The notes beneath the pieces are model-generated. The model saw only the letters and a program-made list of their open reading frames with translations. It had not been told where the DNA came from and did no database searches. A DNA stretch of 64,000 nucleotides, taken from the NCBI GenBank assembly GCA_900100475.1, contig FMTU01000001.1:372001-436000 (forward strand), given 5' to 3'. A program made the position numbers and the translations under genes. The DNA is from Sphingobium faniae (GTDB taxonomy: Bacteria; Pseudomonadota; Alphaproteobacteria; Sphingomonadales; Sphingomonadaceae). Shown one piece after another: positions 34,518 to 43,919 of this stretch. Within the stretch, counting starts at the first letter, position 1. Every line of letters starts with the position of its first letter.

Positions 34518-35669
34518 TCAATCCTCGCGGTCGAAGGCGATGCTGCCCTGGTTATAGAGCGCGCAGAGCGTCTCCAGCACTTCATTCGCCCATCCCGGAT
34601 CGGCTGCCACGCCATCCTCGGCGCACAGCCTCCGGGCGAAAGCCGCGCCATCTCCCCGGCATTCGAAACATTGGCCGTCGACGAACAGCGATAGCGCATC
34701 ATGCGAATGTGCAACGAATGAAAAGCGGCTGGCCGGATTGCGGCACAAGGGCGCGCCGTCTTCGATCCATGCGCGCAGTTCCCCGATCCCGATGGGTTGT
34801 TCGGGCCGCCAGTCGATATCGGGATAGCGCCGGGTGCTGCTATGCTTGCCGAAGGTCCGCGCAAAGGCTTCGCGGTCGAGCAGCCGTTCGGCGATCATGG
34901 CATGCAACCGCGCCAGGGCCTCTGCGGAAATCTCTCCGGGATTGTCCTGCGCGGTAAGACCCGGATCGGCATAGCGGTCGTCTTCGGCAAGATCGGCCAG
35001 AACATCGTCGTACCATGCCGCGATCAGTTCGCTGCGTGACGGCGCGCGAAAGCCGATCGAATAGGTCATGCAATCGTCGCCGACCGCCACGCCATCATGC
35101 GAAACGCCCGGCGGCAGATAGAGGATGTCGCCCGGCTCCAGCACCCATTCGTCCGTCGCTTCGAAATGGTCGAGCAGGCGCAGGTCGTCATGCGGCAACA
35201 GCTTGCTATTCTCATCGCAGACCGCGCCTACCTGCCAGCGGCGGCGGCCAAGCCCCTGTATCAGAAACACGTCATATTGATCGAAGTGCGGCCCTACGCC
35301 GCCCGCGTCAGTCGCGTAGCTCACCATCACATCGTCGATGCGCCAGTTCGGTATGAAACGGAACGGGTCGAGCAGCGCAGCCACGTCAGGAACATGATGA
35401 TCGACCGCCTGCACCAGCAGCGTCCATGGCTCCGGTCCAGGCTGGCTGAACCGCGCTTCCGGGAATGGCCCATGTTCCAGTGACCAGCCATCCGCCCGGC
35501 GCAGGATCAGCCGCGATTCGACATCGCCCTCGCAGGCCAGCCCGGCAAGCTCATCAGGCTCGAGCGGATTGGCCCAATCGGTCCACGGATTGCGGATCAA
35601 CAGCGGCCTGCGCTGCCAATAGTCGCGCAGGAAGAGTTCAACATCGAATTTTTCGAATTGGATGGGCAT
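34518..35669 (-). CDS. roxA: JmjC/cupin ribosomal oxygenase (uL16 arginine 3-hydroxylase, RoxA/YcfD)
   Basis: The product has 383 residues from MPIQFEKFDVELF; a longer frame begins at 35717 but the N-terminus fits the family from 35669. The 2-oxoglutarate/Fe(II) triad is His128 and Asp130 (GVGPHFDQYDVF) with His191 (PPGVSHDGV), almost the same positions as in E. coli YcfD. A dimerisation and winged-helix tail follows. The enzyme hydroxylates an arginine of ribosomal protein L16. It is convergent with rluE, 9 bases apart. Confidence 0.92.
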   Translation of the reverse strand: MPIQFEKFDVELFLRDYWQRRPLLIRNPWTDWANPLEPDELAGLACEGDVESRLILRRADGWSLEHGPFPEARFSQPGPEPWTLLVQAVDHHVPDVAALLDPFRFIPNWRIDDVMVSYATDAGGVGPHFDQYDVFLIQGLGRRRWQVGAVCDENSKLLPHDDLRLLDHFEATDEWVLEPGDILYLPPGVSHDGVAVGDDCMTYSIGFRAPSRSELIAAWYDDVLADLAEDDRYADPGLTAQDNPGEISAEALARLHAMIAERLLDREAFARTFGKHSSTRRYPDIDWRPEQPIGIGELRAWIEDGAPLCRNPASRFSFVAHSHDALSLFVDGQCFECRGDGAAFARRLCAEDGVAADPGWANEVLETLCALYNQGSIAFDRED

Positions 35670-35707
35670 TGCAGCTTCCGCGGATCGTGACGAAGCGGCT
35701 GACCGGT

Positions 35708-35870
35708 TCATCCGCATTGAAGGCGCAACCCATAGCGACCGCGCACTTCGGCCTCAAGTACACAGCGGATCATGAGGCCATCCAGCACCGTATCGACATG
35801 TTGTGCAGCCAGTTCGCGCAGATCAGGAAGCGCGGTTCGATCGCGCGCCACATTGGATTGATGTCTCCGG
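35708..35870 (-). other. Possible gene remnant between LysR and roxA
   Basis: A - strand frame ending at a TGA at 35708-35710 reads LPDLRELAAQHVDTVLDGLM then RCVLEAEVRGRYGLRL, helical and coding-like in composition. It has no start of its own, and runs back towards the end of the LysR gene in another frame. It faintly recalls a TetR-type C-terminus. It may be a decayed regulator or chance; evidence is thin. Confidence 0.2.
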
Positions 35871-35902
35871 CGGTGGCGCGACGACCGGGACGGACTTCCG
35901 TG

Positions 35903-36814
35903 TCACCGGAAGATATCATTCTCCACAAGTCCCTCCGCGACGGCACGCAGTTCCGCCGCCACCGTCTGGACGGCGGTGGAATAACGGCGATCCCGAAGCT
36001 GGCAGAGATAGAGCGGTCGCGCCAGATGAGGCTCGACGATCCGGGAAGCAACCAGCGTCCCCCTGGCCACTTCGTCCACCACCGCCGACCAGGTCATGAT
36101 CGCATATCGCCCTCCTTGAGCGATCAGCTTCTTGGTGGTGGGAAGGGATGTCGACTCAAGCACGACATCCAGCGCGCCTTCCATGCGCCTGGCAATCAGC
36201 GCCATCGCTGAGCGCTGGGCATTGATCTGCGACGAGATGATGAGGGGAAGGCCGAAGAGCTGGTGGAAATCGACCGTTTCCCCAAGATCCGATGGAGCCG
36301 CGGCCACGAGGTGAAGATTTTCCTGGGCCAGAAGCTCGGCCTCGACGCGATTGCTCTCGCCCGTCTGAGCGGTCACGACGATATCGAAATGACTTGCCAG
36401 CAACCCTTCCAAAAGGCTTGACGTGCGCATCTCCTCAATCCGCAAGCGCAGTTCGGGGAATGCGGCCTCTATACGCTTAACCAGCGGCACGAGCAGGACA
36501 TTGGCGGCAGGCGCGGGCATTCCGACCGTCACCGTACCGCGCAGCACGTCCGCCTTGCGCCCCATCTCCTCCTCAATCGTTCGGAATCGCTCCAATATAT
36601 AGCGCGCATGGTCTAGCAGCCGGCGCCCCTCCTCGGTCAGTTCGACCCCGCGCGAGGATCGCAGGAGCAGTTGCGCGCCCAGATGATCTTCCAGGCTCGC
36701 CATCCGTTGACTGAGGGCCGGCTGTGCAATGTTCAGCGCCCGCGCCGCGAGCGTCAGGCTTCCCAGTTCGGCGACATGCACAAAATAGCGCAATATCCGG
36801 ACATCAAGCGACAT
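35903..36814 (-). CDS. LysR-family transcriptional regulator
   Basis: The product has 303 residues, full family length. The N-terminal helix-turn-helix is typical (RYFVHVAELGSLTLAARALN, then AQPALSQRMASLEDHLGAQL), followed by a periplasmic-binding-protein-like effector domain from about residue 90. Its start overlaps the last 11 bases of the upstream MmgE/PrpD-family gene, so it is translated from the same transcript and probably regulates it, in the way many LysR proteins control adjacent catabolic genes. The effector is unknown. Confidence 0.93.
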   Translation of the reverse strand: MSLDVRILRYFVHVAELGSLTLAARALNIAQPALSQRMASLEDHLGAQLLLRSSRGVELTEEGRRLLDHARYILERFRTIEEEMGRKADVLRGTVTVGMPAPAANVLLVPLVKRIEAAFPELRLRIEEMRTSSLLEGLLASHFDIVVTAQTGESNRVEAELLAQENLHLVAAAPSDLGETVDFHQLFGLPLIISSQINAQRSAMALIARRMEGALDVVLESTSLPTTKKLIAQGGRYAIMTWSAVVDEVARGTLVASRIVEPHLARPLYLCQLRDRRYSTAVQTVAAELRAVAEGLVENDIFR

Positions 36815-38234
36815 CGGCAGTTCCCCGATTTCGAAGCGACGCGCCGGTATTCAGAGCGGCAGCCTCAAACATCTGGCTGGCATCCTCTGCTTCCTCGATA
36901 GCGTCGATAAATGCAAACAGGCGGTCCGCGGTCGGGCGGCCCAGACGGGCGGGAACAAGCGAATGGAATTTGTGGGCCACCTGTTGCCACGCCTCTTTCG
37001 CTTCGCGAGGCCGCTCGGCACCGTCCTGCGGGCGTTCGATCTGCTGTCCGCCATGACGCAATATAAGATGGGTGCGGGTAGCCGGCCACTCATCCATCAG
37101 GATCACGCGAACCCTGTCGAGATAGAGGCCCGTCTCCATCGCAGCAAAAGCATCCGTCGCAAAGGTCGCGGGATCGGCCAGATCCACCCCCATCAGCGCC
37201 ATGATCGCCAGCGCGCGCAAACTGAACTTTGCCTCCAGTCCACTTTGCGGCGTGGCAATATTGCAGATGCGATCGGCCCCGCGCCCGATGCGGATCTCCA
37301 GCATATCCAGGTCGCGGACGGAAAGCGGCCGGTCGCGCGCCAGAAAATACAGCGCATCGAGCATCGCGTGGGTCACACCGCAACTCGCATAGCGTTTAAA
37401 CTGGGTTTGCAGGATATGAGCACCGCGCGGCGCTGGCGCGAGGGCCTCGACAAGATTTCCCGCATCCGCCTGTGCCGCCACGAAGCCCTGCTCATGGCCC
37501 AGGACGTCCGGCGGAGCCGTCATGCTGGCGGCTGCCCACCGCGCGGCGGTGAATCCGACCAGCGCAGCCCAACCGGCCTGCACCGGCTTGGCCGCCGAAC
37601 CGAAGGACGCCTTGAGTCCCCCTGCGCGCACCGCGGCCAATCCCACAGCCGCCGTGGTCGCTCGCGCATCAAGCCCAAGGAGCAAGGCGCACCCGCGAGC
37701 GGCAGCCATGGCCCCGATAGTGGCAGTGGCATGAAACCCGCGCTCATAATGACCCGGAGCAACCAGCCGCCCGATGCAGCCCGCCATTTCCGTCGCGACC
37801 GCAAGAGCACGCAACAGTTCGGCTCCCCTGACTTTTTGCATCCTCGCGACGCCCAGAAGCGCTGGCACGATCGGCACGGAGGCATGGCCTGACATCGCTC
37901 CCAGCCCGTCGTCATAGTCGAGCACATGGGAAGCAACGCCGTTAATGAAGACCGCGTCGCGGACGTTCACCTGCTCAGGCCGCCCAATCAGCGGATGAGC
38001 GCCAGGTCCGTCGGCGGTTGCGTCATCGACGAGAATGTCGATTTCGTCGCCGGCCGCCCCCGCGATCGTCACGGCGGTCCAGTCGAGAAGGCACGCCTTC
38101 GCCATCATGGCGACATCGGGCGCAAGCGGATGCGCGATCATCGCGCTGCGTTCTATCAATCGTTGGGTAAGCCCGCCGGCGCCTGCCTCCGCATCGGACG
38201 TCGGCTGAAACGGCAGCGATGAGTTTCCCGTCAT
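36804..38234 (-). CDS. MmgE/PrpD-family protein
   Basis: The product has 476 residues. The all-helical MmgE/PrpD core is recognisable (HVLDYDDG, HASVPIVPALLG, GFHATATIG, ASFGSAAKPVQAGWAALVG). The family includes 2-methylcitrate dehydratase (PrpD), cis-aconitate decarboxylase and several (de)carboxylases or dehydratases of unknown substrate. No other methylcitrate-cycle gene is near, so a role in propionate degradation is not supported. GGAGAGGG about 6 bases upstream is a strong ribosome-binding site. It is co-transcribed with the overlapping LysR gene. Confidence 0.9.
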   Translation of the reverse strand: MTGNSSLPFQPTSDAEAGAGGLTQRLIERSAMIAHPLAPDVAMMAKACLLDWTAVTIAGAAGDEIDILVDDATADGPGAHPLIGRPEQVNVRDAVFINGVASHVLDYDDGLGAMSGHASVPIVPALLGVARMQKVRGAELLRALAVATEMAGCIGRLVAPGHYERGFHATATIGAMAAARGCALLLGLDARATTAAVGLAAVRAGGLKASFGSAAKPVQAGWAALVGFTAARWAAASMTAPPDVLGHEQGFVAAQADAGNLVEALAPAPRGAHILQTQFKRYASCGVTHAMLDALYFLARDRPLSVRDLDMLEIRIGRGADRICNIATPQSGLEAKFSLRALAIMALMGVDLADPATFATDAFAAMETGLYLDRVRVILMDEWPATRTHLILRHGGQQIERPQDGAERPREAKEAWQQVAHKFHSLVPARLGRPTADRLFAFIDAIEEAEDASQMFEAAALNTGASLRNRGTADVA

Positions 38235-38363
38235 CCGATCCCTCTCCTTTTATTGTTTTCGGCTCCTCTGGAGGTTGACATGTCTTGAATAATCCAGCGG
38301 GCCAGCGCCACAGCCTTCAGACATACCGAATGCAGCCGGCCCTTCTGCGAACGCTACAAATTT

Positions 38364-38380
38364 GGTTATATAAGTCAACC
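38364..38380. promoter_or_regulatory. Candidate LysR-type operator upstream of PrpD-LysR operon
   Basis: GGTT, 9 bases, AACC: a 17-bp interrupted dyad with T-N-A symmetry in an AT-rich stretch, about 130 bases before the operon start. This is the usual place and shape for a LysR autoregulatory site. Inferred only from shape and position. Confidence 0.3.
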
Positions 38381-38541
38381 ATGTTGCATTATCAGGATCA
38401 TGGATTTCTCATGCAGCCGTCCACGTCCGCCCCCCGGTATGACCGGCGCCCCGGCCGGATGATGCATGGATAGAGGCCGTGGCATCAATATGGGCGATCA
38501 CACATCGCGTGCTTTTCGCGACCTTTCCCCACGCCCGCTAT

Positions 38542-38570
38542 TACCCCTTAATGGCGAGCCATAGGGGTTA
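38542..38570. other. Stem-loop in intergenic region
   Basis: Arms TACCCCTTAATGGC and GCCATAGGGGTTA pair over about 11 bp with a two-base bulge and a GA loop. No T tract follows on either strand, so it is not a typical terminator. Role unknown. Confidence 0.4.
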
Positions 38571-38793
38571 TGCTGATCGGCGGATTCCGGCTTGTTCCGA
38601 ATCTGCGTAGCCTTGCCCCCGCTGGAACCGATCGCAGGAGGGGTCATATGCAACATTTTCCCTGTCTGTTCGAAACCTGTCTGTTCGAAAGAGGAACGCA
38701 TCTCGCCGCCGTTCCCGTTCGGCAGGGTCGGTGCCTCCTTATTGGCTGGCCGATCCGATGAGCGGCGAAGGGAAAGGGCGGACGGACGCTCCC

Positions 38794-40074
38794 ATGAAAA
38801 TCGCCATCCTGACGGTGGCCAGCAACATCCATGCGATCCGATGGATCAATGCCCTGGCGGAACGGGGGCTGGATATTCTGGTGATCACCCAGCAGCCGCC
38901 TCTGCCGGGCGATTATCATCCCTCCGTGAATTTCACGCTGCTGCCGTTTCGGGGACGCCTCGCCTATCTGCTCAATGCGCCATTCGTGCGCCGGGCCTAT
39001 CACCGTTCGGGCGCGGACTTCCTGCATGTGCATTATGCGGGCGGATATGGAGCGACGGTCTGGCTGTCGGGCATCGCGCGGCCGTTGATTTCGGTGTGGG
39101 GCGGGGACGTCTATGAAGTGCCCTTTCGAAGCTGGCTGCATCGCATGGCCGTCACCGGCGCGCTGGGCAGAGCCAGCCGGATCACCTCTACCAGCCATGT
39201 GATGAAGACGCAGGTCCAGCGGCTGGGTGTTTCGACGCCTGTCGATGTCGTGCCGTTTGGCGTGGACACGAAGAAGTTCCAGCCCCGCCCGAAAACAGGG
39301 GAGCGGTTCGTCGTGGGGACGGTCAAGACTCTCAAGCGCAAATATGGGATAGATACGCTCATCCGCGGGTTCGCCCTGGCGCTGCATGATCCCGCCTTTC
39401 TGGCGCTCGATCCGGAGCTTCAGATGGCGGGCGACGGTTCGGGGCGGCAGAGCTATGAACTGCTGGCGGAGCGTCTGGGGATCGGGGAGCGCGTCGCATT
39501 CCTTGGCCCGGTACGACATGAGGATGTTCCCGCCGCCCTGCACGGATTCGACATTTATGCGGCACTCAGCAGGGACGATAGCGAGAGCTTCGGCGTCGCC
39601 ATCATCGAAGCGAGTGCCTGCGCCCTGCCAGTCGTGGTCTCCGATGCCGGGGGACTTCCCGAAGTGGTCGAGCAGGGCGTGACGGGCTTCGTCATTCCCC
39701 GCGACGATCCGGCCGCTTTGGCGGAAAGACTTTGCGAGCTTGCCGCAGACCCCGCCTTGCGGGCGCAGTTGGGTCAAGCGGGCCGTGCGCGGGTGGCACG
39801 GCTTTACGAATGGTCGGACAGCGTGGACGCGATGCTGGGCATCTATGAACGCGTGCGGCAGAAGCAAAGCCGGTTCCCGGACGGGATTTTCCGCCGTTAT
39901 CGGGAAAGGCGGATGCAAAGATGGCTGGAGAAGGAGGAAGCGCGCACCATAAAGGAAGACGGCATCGCTTTTGCTGACAGACCGCGATATTTCCGCATGG
40001 CGTCCGCAAAACGGGACAATGCGGCGGGCGCTTCGGCGGCGGACAACGTCATCGCCCTTCCGCCTCGCTATTGA
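38794..40074 (+). CDS. GT4-type glycosyltransferase
   Basis: The product has 426 residues from [10 protein letters not shown]; earlier in-frame ATGs at 38731 and 38758 exist but the family N-terminal strand begins here. It has the GT-B fold of glycosyltransferase family 4: an N-terminal Rossmann half, then [19 protein letters not shown] and the donor-binding [19 protein letters not shown] with [14 protein letters not shown]. It transfers a nucleotide-activated sugar in a cell-surface polysaccharide or glycolipid pathway. No other polysaccharide genes are adjacent, so the acceptor is unknown. pyrB follows 63 bases later. Confidence 0.9.
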   Translation: MKIAILTVASNIHAIRWINALAERGLDILVITQQPPLPGDYHPSVNFTLLPFRGRLAYLLNAPFVRRAYHRSGADFLHVHYAGGYGATVWLSGIARPLISVWGGDVYEVPFRSWLHRMAVTGALGRASRITSTSHVMKTQVQRLGVSTPVDVVPFGVDTKKFQPRPKTGERFVVGTVKTLKRKYGIDTLIRGFALALHDPAFLALDPELQMAGDGSGRQSYELLAERLGIGERVAFLGPVRHEDVPAALHGFDIYAALSRDDSESFGVAIIEASACALPVVVSDAGGLPEVVEQGVTGFVIPRDDPAALAERLCELAADPALRAQLGQAGRARVARLYEWSDSVDAMLGIYERVRQKQSRFPDGIFRRYRERRMQRWLEKEEARTIKEDGIAFADRPRYFRMASAKRDNAAGASAADNVIALPPRY

Positions 40075-40137
40075 GTGCGGGGGCGGCGCGCAAGAGCGCC
40101 TTGCCCTCTTATCTCCCCGCGCCTAAAGCATCGGCTC

Positions 40138-41133
40138 ATGCCCGAAGTCATCATTCCTTCCACATCGTCCGAGCTGACCGGCCGGGCGTTGTTTCCGCAT
40201 CGGCATCTGCTGTCCATCGCCGACCTCAAACCATGGGAAATCCGTTTCCTGCTGGACGAGGCCGAGCAATGGGCGAAAGTCAATCGCGGCAATGCGCGCA
40301 AGCATGACGGCCGGCTGGCGGGCATGACGCAGATCAACGCCTTTTTCGAAAACTCCACGCGAACGCTGCTGTCCTTCGAGATCGCGGGCAAGCGGCTGGG
40401 CGCGGACGTGGTGAACATGCATGCGGGCCAGTCCAGCGTGAAGAAGGGCGAAACGCTGATCGACACGGCGATGACGCTCAATGCCATGGCGGCCGATGTG
40501 ATCGTGATCCGCCATGCCAGTTCAGGCGCGGTCGCGCTGATCGCCGACATGGTGGACTGCGCGGTGCTGAACGCGGGTGACGGATGGCACCAGCATCCGA
40601 CGCAGGCGCTGCTCGACGCGCTCACCATCAGGCGGCGCAAGGGCGGGTTCGAAGGGTTGATCGTGGCAATCTGCGGCGACATCCTCCATAGCCGCGTGGC
40701 GCGGTCGAACATGCTGAGCCTTTCCGCTCTGGGCGCGCAGGTGCGGGCGGTCGCGCCGCCGACGCTGATGCCGCCGGAAGTCGGGATGCTGGGCGCGACG
40801 CCCTGTTACCGGATGGATGAGGGGCTGGACGGCGCGGACGTGGTGATGATGCTGCGGCTCCAGAACGAACGGATGGACGGGGCCTTCATCCCCTCCCCGC
40901 GCGAATATCACATGCTTTACGGACTGACGCCGGAGCGGCTCGCCATCGCCAGGCCCGACGCGCTGGTGATGCATCCTGGCCCCATGAACCGGGGCGTGGA
41001 GATTTCCAGCAACGTCGCGGACGATCCGGACCGTTCGGCGATCACCGAACAGGTGGAAATGGGCGTGGCGGTACGGATGGCCTGCCTCGACGTGCTGACG
41101 CGAGGCGCACGCGGCATGGAGGGATGGTCTTGA
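40138..41133 (+). CDS. pyrB: Aspartate carbamoyltransferase catalytic subunit
   Basis: The product has 331 residues from the ATG at 40138 ([18 protein letters not shown]). The carbamoyl phosphate loop is [12 protein letters not shown] (Ser73-Thr74-Arg75-Thr76), followed by [11 protein letters not shown] and the aspartate-loop region. It condenses carbamoyl phosphate with aspartate in pyrimidine synthesis. No pyrI regulatory subunit gene follows; instead comes a degenerate dihydroorotase homologue, as in the Pseudomonas PyrB-PyrC' type of ATCase. The ribosome-binding site is weak. Confidence 0.95.
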   Translation: MPEVIIPSTSSELTGRALFPHRHLLSIADLKPWEIRFLLDEAEQWAKVNRGNARKHDGRLAGMTQINAFFENSTRTLLSFEIAGKRLGADVVNMHAGQSSVKKGETLIDTAMTLNAMAADVIVIRHASSGAVALIADMVDCAVLNAGDGWHQHPTQALLDALTIRRRKGGFEGLIVAICGDILHSRVARSNMLSLSALGAQVRAVAPPTLMPPEVGMLGATPCYRMDEGLDGADVVMMLRLQNERMDGAFIPSPREYHMLYGLTPERLAIARPDALVMHPGPMNRGVEISSNVADDPDRSAITEQVEMGVAVRMACLDVLTRGARGMEGWS

Positions 41134-41165
41134 ACCTCGTGGCCGACAACACGGACAGGATGAGC

Positions 41166-42389
41166 ATGAGCAGGCTCGCCATCGTCAACGGGAAACTGGC
41201 CGATCCGGCGGGTGCGAGCCTGGCTTCCGGCACGGTCCTGATCGAGGACGACCGGATCGTCGCGACGGGCGACGTCGTGGTGCCACAGGACGCGAAGACG
41301 GTCGATGCCGGGGGACTGGTGGTCGCGCCGGGGCTTGTCGATCTCGGGGTCTTTGCCACGGACAAACCTGCCTTTCATTTCGGCGGGATCACGCGGGCGG
41401 CATTGATGCCGGACCAATCCTCGCCGCTGGACGATGTGGGCCTGATCCGGCAGGCGACGCGAGAGGGAAAACCCGATTTCTGGGTTCATCCCATCGCGGC
41501 GGCGACGCGCGGCCTCAAGGGCACGGAACTGGCGGAAATCGGCATGATGCAGGCCGCAGGCGCAAAGGCCGTGGGAACAGGGCGCCAGTGGATCGCGGAT
41601 TCGGGCGTGATGCTCCGGGTGCTGGCTTACGCATCCGGCCTTGGACTGACGGTGATCAGTCATGCCGAGGATAGCGGACTGACCGGCAAAGCCGTCGCGA
41701 CCAGCGGGGAGACGGCAACGCGGCTGGGCTTGCCCCACGCACCGGCCTGCGCGGAGGCGATGGCGATCGCGCGCGATATCATGCTGGCGCGGGAAACGGG
41801 CGCGGCAGTGCATTTCCGGCTGGTGACGACGAAGGCGGGCTTCGACGTCATCCGCTCAGCCAAGGCGGAAGGGTTGAGGGTGACATGCGGGATCAGTCCT
41901 GCCTATCTCTTCCTCAACGATCAGGCGGTGACGGATTTCCGCACCTTCGCGCGGCTGTCTCCGCCGCTCCGGTTCGAGGACGATCGCAAGGCGGCGCTGG
42001 AAGCGGTGCGCGACGGAACGGTCGATGTCATCACCTCCAGCCACGATCCGCGCGGGCCGGAGGACAAGCGGCTGCCCTTCGCCGACGCCTCGCCCGGCAT
42101 GGCGGGAGCAGAGACGCTGCTGGCGCTGTCGCTCAATCTGGTGCGCGATGGGCTGGTGTCCATCAACCGGCTGGTGACGCTGCTCAGCGCCAACCCGGCC
42201 CGGATTTTGGGCGTGGATGCGGGGAGTTTCACGGCAGGGAGCGCGGCGGACCTGATCTTCGTCGATCCCGATGCGCCCTGGATCGTGGATTCGGGCAAGA
42301 TGGCGGCGCAAGCGGGCAACACGCCGTTCGACCGGGTGCCGGTGCAGGGCCGCGTGCGGCGGATCATGAAGGGCGGCGTTTTCCTGTAA
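41166..42389 (+). CDS. Dihydroorotase-like protein, probably non-catalytic (PyrC'/pseudo-DHOase)
   Basis: The product has 407 residues from the ATG at 41166 (AGGA 6 bases upstream); ATGs at 41124 and 41160 are alternatives, the first overlapping pyrB. It has the amidohydrolase frame of class I dihydroorotase (DAGGLVVAPGLVDL, then the C-terminal NPARILGVDAGSFTAGSAAD). However, the metal-binding HxH after PGLVDL is replaced by GVF, HxxH/HVST-like positions read HFRLVTT, and the catalytic DHAPH is SHDPR. Such inactive homologues are known partners that assemble with ATCase in Pseudomonas. An active dihydroorotase should be encoded elsewhere in the genome. Confidence 0.88.
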   Translation: MSRLAIVNGKLADPAGASLASGTVLIEDDRIVATGDVVVPQDAKTVDAGGLVVAPGLVDLGVFATDKPAFHFGGITRAALMPDQSSPLDDVGLIRQATREGKPDFWVHPIAAATRGLKGTELAEIGMMQAAGAKAVGTGRQWIADSGVMLRVLAYASGLGLTVISHAEDSGLTGKAVATSGETATRLGLPHAPACAEAMAIARDIMLARETGAAVHFRLVTTKAGFDVIRSAKAEGLRVTCGISPAYLFLNDQAVTDFRTFARLSPPLRFEDDRKAALEAVRDGTVDVITSSHDPRGPEDKRLPFADASPGMAGAETLLALSLNLVRDGLVSINRLVTLLSANPARILGVDAGSFTAGSAADLIFVDPDAPWIVDSGKMAAQAGNTPFDRVPVQGRVRRIMKGGVFL

Positions 42390-42460
42390 GGGATGCAGAG
42401 ATGGAACCCCCTGCCGCCCTCGCGCGCTTGCCCATGGAAAACCACAGCAAGGGGGAGCCG

Positions 42461-43378
42461 ATGAGGGAACAGGTCGCGCAGCAGGTTCATGTCGATGCGC
42501 CGTGGAAGATTCCGCCGCGGGCCTGGTGGGAAATCCTCAAACGCGTCTATGCGGCGATTTCCGGCAATCATCTCTCCCTGCTTGCGGCGGGGGTCGCTTA
42601 TTATGCGTTCCTCAGCCTCGCGCCGCTCTTGGCCGCCGTCGTCATGACCTATGGCCTGTTCGGCGATCCGCAACTGGTGAGCCGCCATATGCAGGCGATC
42701 ATCACCGTGGTCCCCGCCGACGCCGCCTCGCTCATCAACGATCAGTTGCTGGGCGTCGTCTCCACCGCCAGGGGCGTGGCCGGCATCGGCCTGGCCATCG
42801 CCCTTTCGCTGGCGGTCTATGGCGCCACGCGCGCGGCATCGGCGGCGATGGAGGCGCTGAACGTCGTCTATGGGGAGAAGGAGGGACGCGGCTTCTTCAC
42901 TTTCTACCGCGTGTCGATGGGGATCACCTTTTCCGCCGTTCTGGTGGTGGTAGCGGGCGTGTTCACGGCGACAATCATCGGCCTCCTGCAAAAGCTGCTG
43001 ACCGGATGGGGTCCGGGTGTGCTGTTCGCGATCAAGGCGGCGACGTGGATTTCCGCCGGGCTGCTCGCCAGTGTGATCTTTGGCCTCATCTACCGTTTCG
43101 GACCCCATCGCCGGCGCGTGCAATGGCAATGGCTGACGGTGGGATCGGTGGCGGCGACGCTTTGCTGGCTGGGGGCGACGCTGGCGGTGTCGATCTATGT
43201 CTCGCAGTTCGGCAATTATAACGAGACCTATGGATCGCTGGGCGCGGTGGTCGTGCTGCAGCTCTGGCTGTTCGTCTCCGCCTTTGTCGTGCTGCTGGGC
43301 GCGCAGATCAATGCGGAGGCCGAACGGCAGACCAGCGCGGAAACATGCGTGGACGAACCGATGGCCCCAGCGGCTTAA
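42461..43378 (+). CDS. YihY/BrkB-family membrane protein
   Basis: The product has 305 residues with six transmembrane helices. Family landmarks: GNHLSLLAAGVAYYAFLSLAP in TM1, LAVYGATRAASAAMEALNVV, and ASIYVSQFGNYNETYGSLGA-like sequence near TM5 (NYNETYGSLGAVVVLQLWL). Despite old names (RNase BN, BrkB) the biochemical function is unsettled; members are inner membrane proteins proposed to be transporters. A GGGGGAG site precedes the ATG. It follows the pyrB-pyrC' pair by 71 bases. Confidence 0.9.
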   Translation: MREQVAQQVHVDAPWKIPPRAWWEILKRVYAAISGNHLSLLAAGVAYYAFLSLAPLLAAVVMTYGLFGDPQLVSRHMQAIITVVPADAASLINDQLLGVVSTARGVAGIGLAIALSLAVYGATRAASAAMEALNVVYGEKEGRGFFTFYRVSMGITFSAVLVVVAGVFTATIIGLLQKLLTGWGPGVLFAIKAATWISAGLLASVIFGLIYRFGPHRRRVQWQWLTVGSVAATLCWLGATLAVSIYVSQFGNYNETYGSLGAVVVLQLWLFVSAFVVLLGAQINAEAERQTSAETCVDEPMAPAA

Positions 43379-43432
43379 ATCCCGCTTGCCCTGCCCGCCC
43401 GGCCACGCTACAGCGCCCTCCTTCGCCAGTAC

Positions 43433-43508
43433 AGGAGTGTAGCTCAGCTGGTAGAGCGTCGGTCTCCAAAACCGAATGCCGGGGGTTCGAGTCCCTCCAC
43501 TCCTGCCA
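43433..43508 (+). tRNA. tRNA-Trp (anticodon CCA)
   Basis: A 76-base cloverleaf: acceptor AGGAGTG/CACTCCT, D-arm GCTCAGCTGGTAGAGC, anticodon stem TCGGT/ACCGA with loop CTCCAAA (anticodon CCA), T-loop GTTCGAGTC, encoded CCA at the end. It lies just upstream of secE-nusG, as in many proteobacteria. Confidence 0.96.
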
Positions 43509-43677
43509 CGCGAACCGCCGGTTTTCCTTGTTTTCATGGGGATTTACCGGTAGGAGCGCGGGCGAAGAATTGGGTCGCGGAGCGGCGGCCGCACCCCGGG
43601 ACGCCGACATGGCGGGGTCCGGAGGGCGGACTGTTGCTTCGCGAATTGGTGTTGTTACGAAGGTTTTGAGGCAGGCG

Positions 43678-43884
43678 ATGGCGAAGGTTTCTCCGGGCGA
43701 ATTCGTCAATCAGGTGAAGACCGAAGCGTCGAAGATCGTGTGGCCCACTGGTCGCGAAACGGTGATGACGGCGGTGATGGTCGTCATCATGACGACGATG
43801 CTGGGCCTCTTCTTCTTCGGCATCGACACCTTCTTCGGCGCGATCGTCCAGTGGCTGCTGGGCTTTGCGTCGGGTCAGGGCTGA
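43678..43884 (+). CDS. secE: Preprotein translocase subunit SecE
   Basis: The product has 68 residues from the ATG at 43678, with GAGG 7 bases upstream. It is the short one-helix SecE of alphaproteobacteria: an amphipathic N-terminus (SPGEFVNQVKTEASKIVWPT) then GRETVMTAVMVVIMTTMLG and a transmembrane helix. It is the essential clamp of the SecYEG channel. nusG follows 35 bases later, the standard order. Confidence 0.95.
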   Translation: MAKVSPGEFVNQVKTEASKIVWPTGRETVMTAVMVVIMTTMLGLFFFGIDTFFGAIVQWLLGFASGQG

Positions 43885-43919
43885 TCCTGTCGGCTTTTTT
43901 GGGAGTTTGAGACGGTAAC

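Larger units (their letters stand above)
38235..38793. other. Intergenic region between divergent MmgE/PrpD and glycosyltransferase genes
   Basis: About 560 bases without a convincing gene. It contains a LysR-box-like dyad (38364-38380) and a stem-loop (38542-38570), both listed separately. The left part is comparatively AT-rich and should hold the promoter of the PrpD-LysR operon. Short frames on the + strand show no known sequence. Confidence 0.5.

Noticed and set aside
36804..38234. Calling the MmgE/PrpD gene a 2-methylcitrate dehydratase (prpD)
   Set aside because: No prpB or prpC is adjacent and the family includes other activities, so the specific name is not supported.
41885..42460. 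N-terminal extension of the YihY/BrkB gene
   Set aside because: It overlaps the dihydroorotase-like gene in another frame; the family start and a good ribosome-binding site are at 42461.
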